16,345 bases of DNA from Caryophanales bacterium UBA6768 (GTDB lineage Bacteria; Bacillota; Bacilli; Bacillales_D; Amphibacillaceae), in contig DKGO01000146.1 of NCBI GenBank assembly GCA_002453315.1, forward strand, positions 1 through 16,345. Reading direction: 5' to 3'. Each line of letters begins with the position of its first letter. Position 1 is the first letter of the stretch. A model generated the notes under the pieces. The model was not told where the DNA came from, did not search any database, and saw only the letters and a program-made list of their open reading frames with translations. The translations under genes were made by a program, and so were the position numbers. Positions 15,224-16,345 of the stretch are shown here, in pieces.

Positions 15224-16345
15224 TCACATAAAATCAAAGGGTGACAACTCTTTTTCATCAACATCACTATCTAGTTGTAATTTTTCATTTAACCATGTAT
15301 TTAATGTCGTATATCGTTCGTTGGCATCCTTCGTTTGAATACCTTTAAGAAAAGCATCCTTTTCCCCACAAATGATTAAAGATTGTTTACTTCTTGTAAT
15401 CGCTGTATATAATAAGTTTTTTCGGAGCATTCGTCTAAAAGGCCATACGACTGGTAAAATGACGATGGGGAATTCACTTCCTTGGGATTTATGAATAGAA
15501 ATGCAATAAGCATGGGTGAAATTTACATAGTTTGTTCTTGTGTAAACAACGTCATTTTCATCATAGGTAACAACAATTTGTTCTTCATTATCATCATTTT
15601 CAGATGGCTTGACGATTTTGATAATTTCTCCAATATCACCATTATAGACATCATCTTCAGGTTGATTCACCAACTGAATTACTCTGTCTCCTTCACGATA
15701 AATGACATCATTAAAAAATCGTTCTCTTTTCCTTGAAGATTTTGGGTTGACTAGCTGTTGAATATGAGTGTTTATTGCATTGATTCCGGCAGCTGTTTTA
15801 TACATTGGTGCTAAAATTTGAATATTTTTAAATTCGATTCCTTTATTAATCGCCTTTTGGATCACCTTTATCATCACATCTATTACCTGGTCATCATAAC
15901 AATTAATAAAACTAAAATCTTTATCGTTTTGAATTTGTTCCATCGAACAATCATCCATTTTTATTTGGTGGGCCAATTGAATAATTTTCGAACCATCTTT
16001 TTGGCGGTATATTTCTGTTAACCTCGCTGTCGGAATCAACTTACTATGTAACATGTCTGCTAACACTTGTCCTGGACCTACTGATGGTAATTGGTCATCA
16101 TCACCAACTAACAACACTTGCATATCATCCGGAATCGCTTTAAATAAATGGTTCGCAAGCCAAGTGTCTACCATTGAAAATTCATCAATAATAATATATT
16201 TTCCAGATAATTGTTCGTGTTCATTTTTTTCAAAATAGTCATTACCATCCCAACCAAGTAATCGATGAATCGTCATCGCTTTCATACCAGTAGATTGTTG
16301 TAAACGTTTAGCTGCCCTTCCGGTTGGGGCAGCCAATATAAAAGG
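15224..16345 (-). CDS. recD2: SF1 DNA helicase RecD2 (C-terminal part; 5' end outside window)
   Basis: C-terminal 373 residues of the RecD2/YrrC 5'-3' DNA helicase, which is about 800 residues in B. subtilis and acts in DNA repair and replication-fork maintenance outside any RecBC complex. The frame stays open to the window edge, so the gene is cut by the window, not truncated. Visible SF1 motifs are AAPTGRAAKR (motif Ia), IIIDEFSMVD (Walker B), VGDDDQLPSVGPG (motif III), the UvrD_C_2 region with FTHAYCISIHKSQGSEFP (motif V) and LLYTAITRSKQSL (motif VI). Walker A and the N-terminal RecD2 extension lie outside the window. Stop is TGA at 15226-15224, 44 bases before yrrI. Confidence 0.95.
   Translation of the reverse strand, partial: PFILAAPTGRAAKRLQQSTGMKAMTIHRLLGWDGNDYFEKNEHEQLSGKYIIIDEFSMVDTWLANHLFKAIPDDMQVLLVGDDDQLPSVGPGQVLADMLHSKLIPTARLTEIYRQKDGSKIIQLAHQIKMDDCSMEQIQNDKDFSFINCYDDQVIDVMIKVIQKAINKGIEFKNIQILAPMYKTAAGINAINTHIQQLVNPKSSRKRERFFNDVIYREGDRVIQLVNQPEDDVYNGDIGEIIKIVKPSENDDNEEQIVVTYDENDVVYTRTNYVNFTHAYCISIHKSQGSEFPIVILPVVWPFRRMLRKNLLYTAITRSKQSLIICGEKDAFLKGIQTKDANERYTTLNTWLNEKLQLDSDVDEKELSPFDFM

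Overview
The window reads as chromosomal core DNA from a low-GC, endospore-forming member of the Bacillaceae. The reasons are a complete pro-sigma-K gene, a Bacillus-type mrp cation/proton antiporter operon, and a yrr-type cluster (recD2, yrrI, alaS, ireB, ruvX, yrzB, mltG, trmR, greA, yrrS) in the order known from Bacillus subtilis. Base composition is uniformly AT-rich. I see no phage, insertion sequence, CRISPR array, tRNA or rRNA. The genus cannot be fixed from this sequence.

Left part (about 1-5340, plus strand): an mrp (mnh/sha) operon, mrpA-C-D-E-F-G, tightly packed with overlapping or abutting genes. The products form one membrane complex exchanging Na+ (or other cations) for H+. The usual second gene, mrpB, is missing: mrpC starts on the base after the mrpA stop codon.

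Middle (5340-6157, plus strand): a short intergenic region with a terminator-like hairpin and a possible mother-cell promoter, then sigK, uninterrupted by a skin-type element. SigK directs late mother-cell transcription during sporulation.

Right part (6169-16345, minus strand): read in the direction of transcription, the order is recD2 (5' part outside the window), yrrI (AI-2E family permease), a T-box leader, alaS, ireB, ruvX, yrzB, mltG, trmR, greA, an intrinsic terminator, yrrS and mtnN, which converges on sigK. The functions are DNA repair (RecD2, RuvX), alanyl-tRNA synthesis under tRNA control, cell envelope (IreB signalling, MltG), tRNA wobble modification (TrmR), transcript cleavage (GreA) and recycling of methylthioadenosine/S-adenosylhomocysteine (MtnN). 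Compared with B. subtilis, the genes yrrN-yrrO-udk between trmR and greA, and pbpI next to yrrS, are absent here.

The most interesting points are the mrpB-less antiporter operon, a T-box leader with an unusually short Stem I, and hairpins placed on or against the ribosome binding sites of yrrI and mltG. I found no wholly new system.
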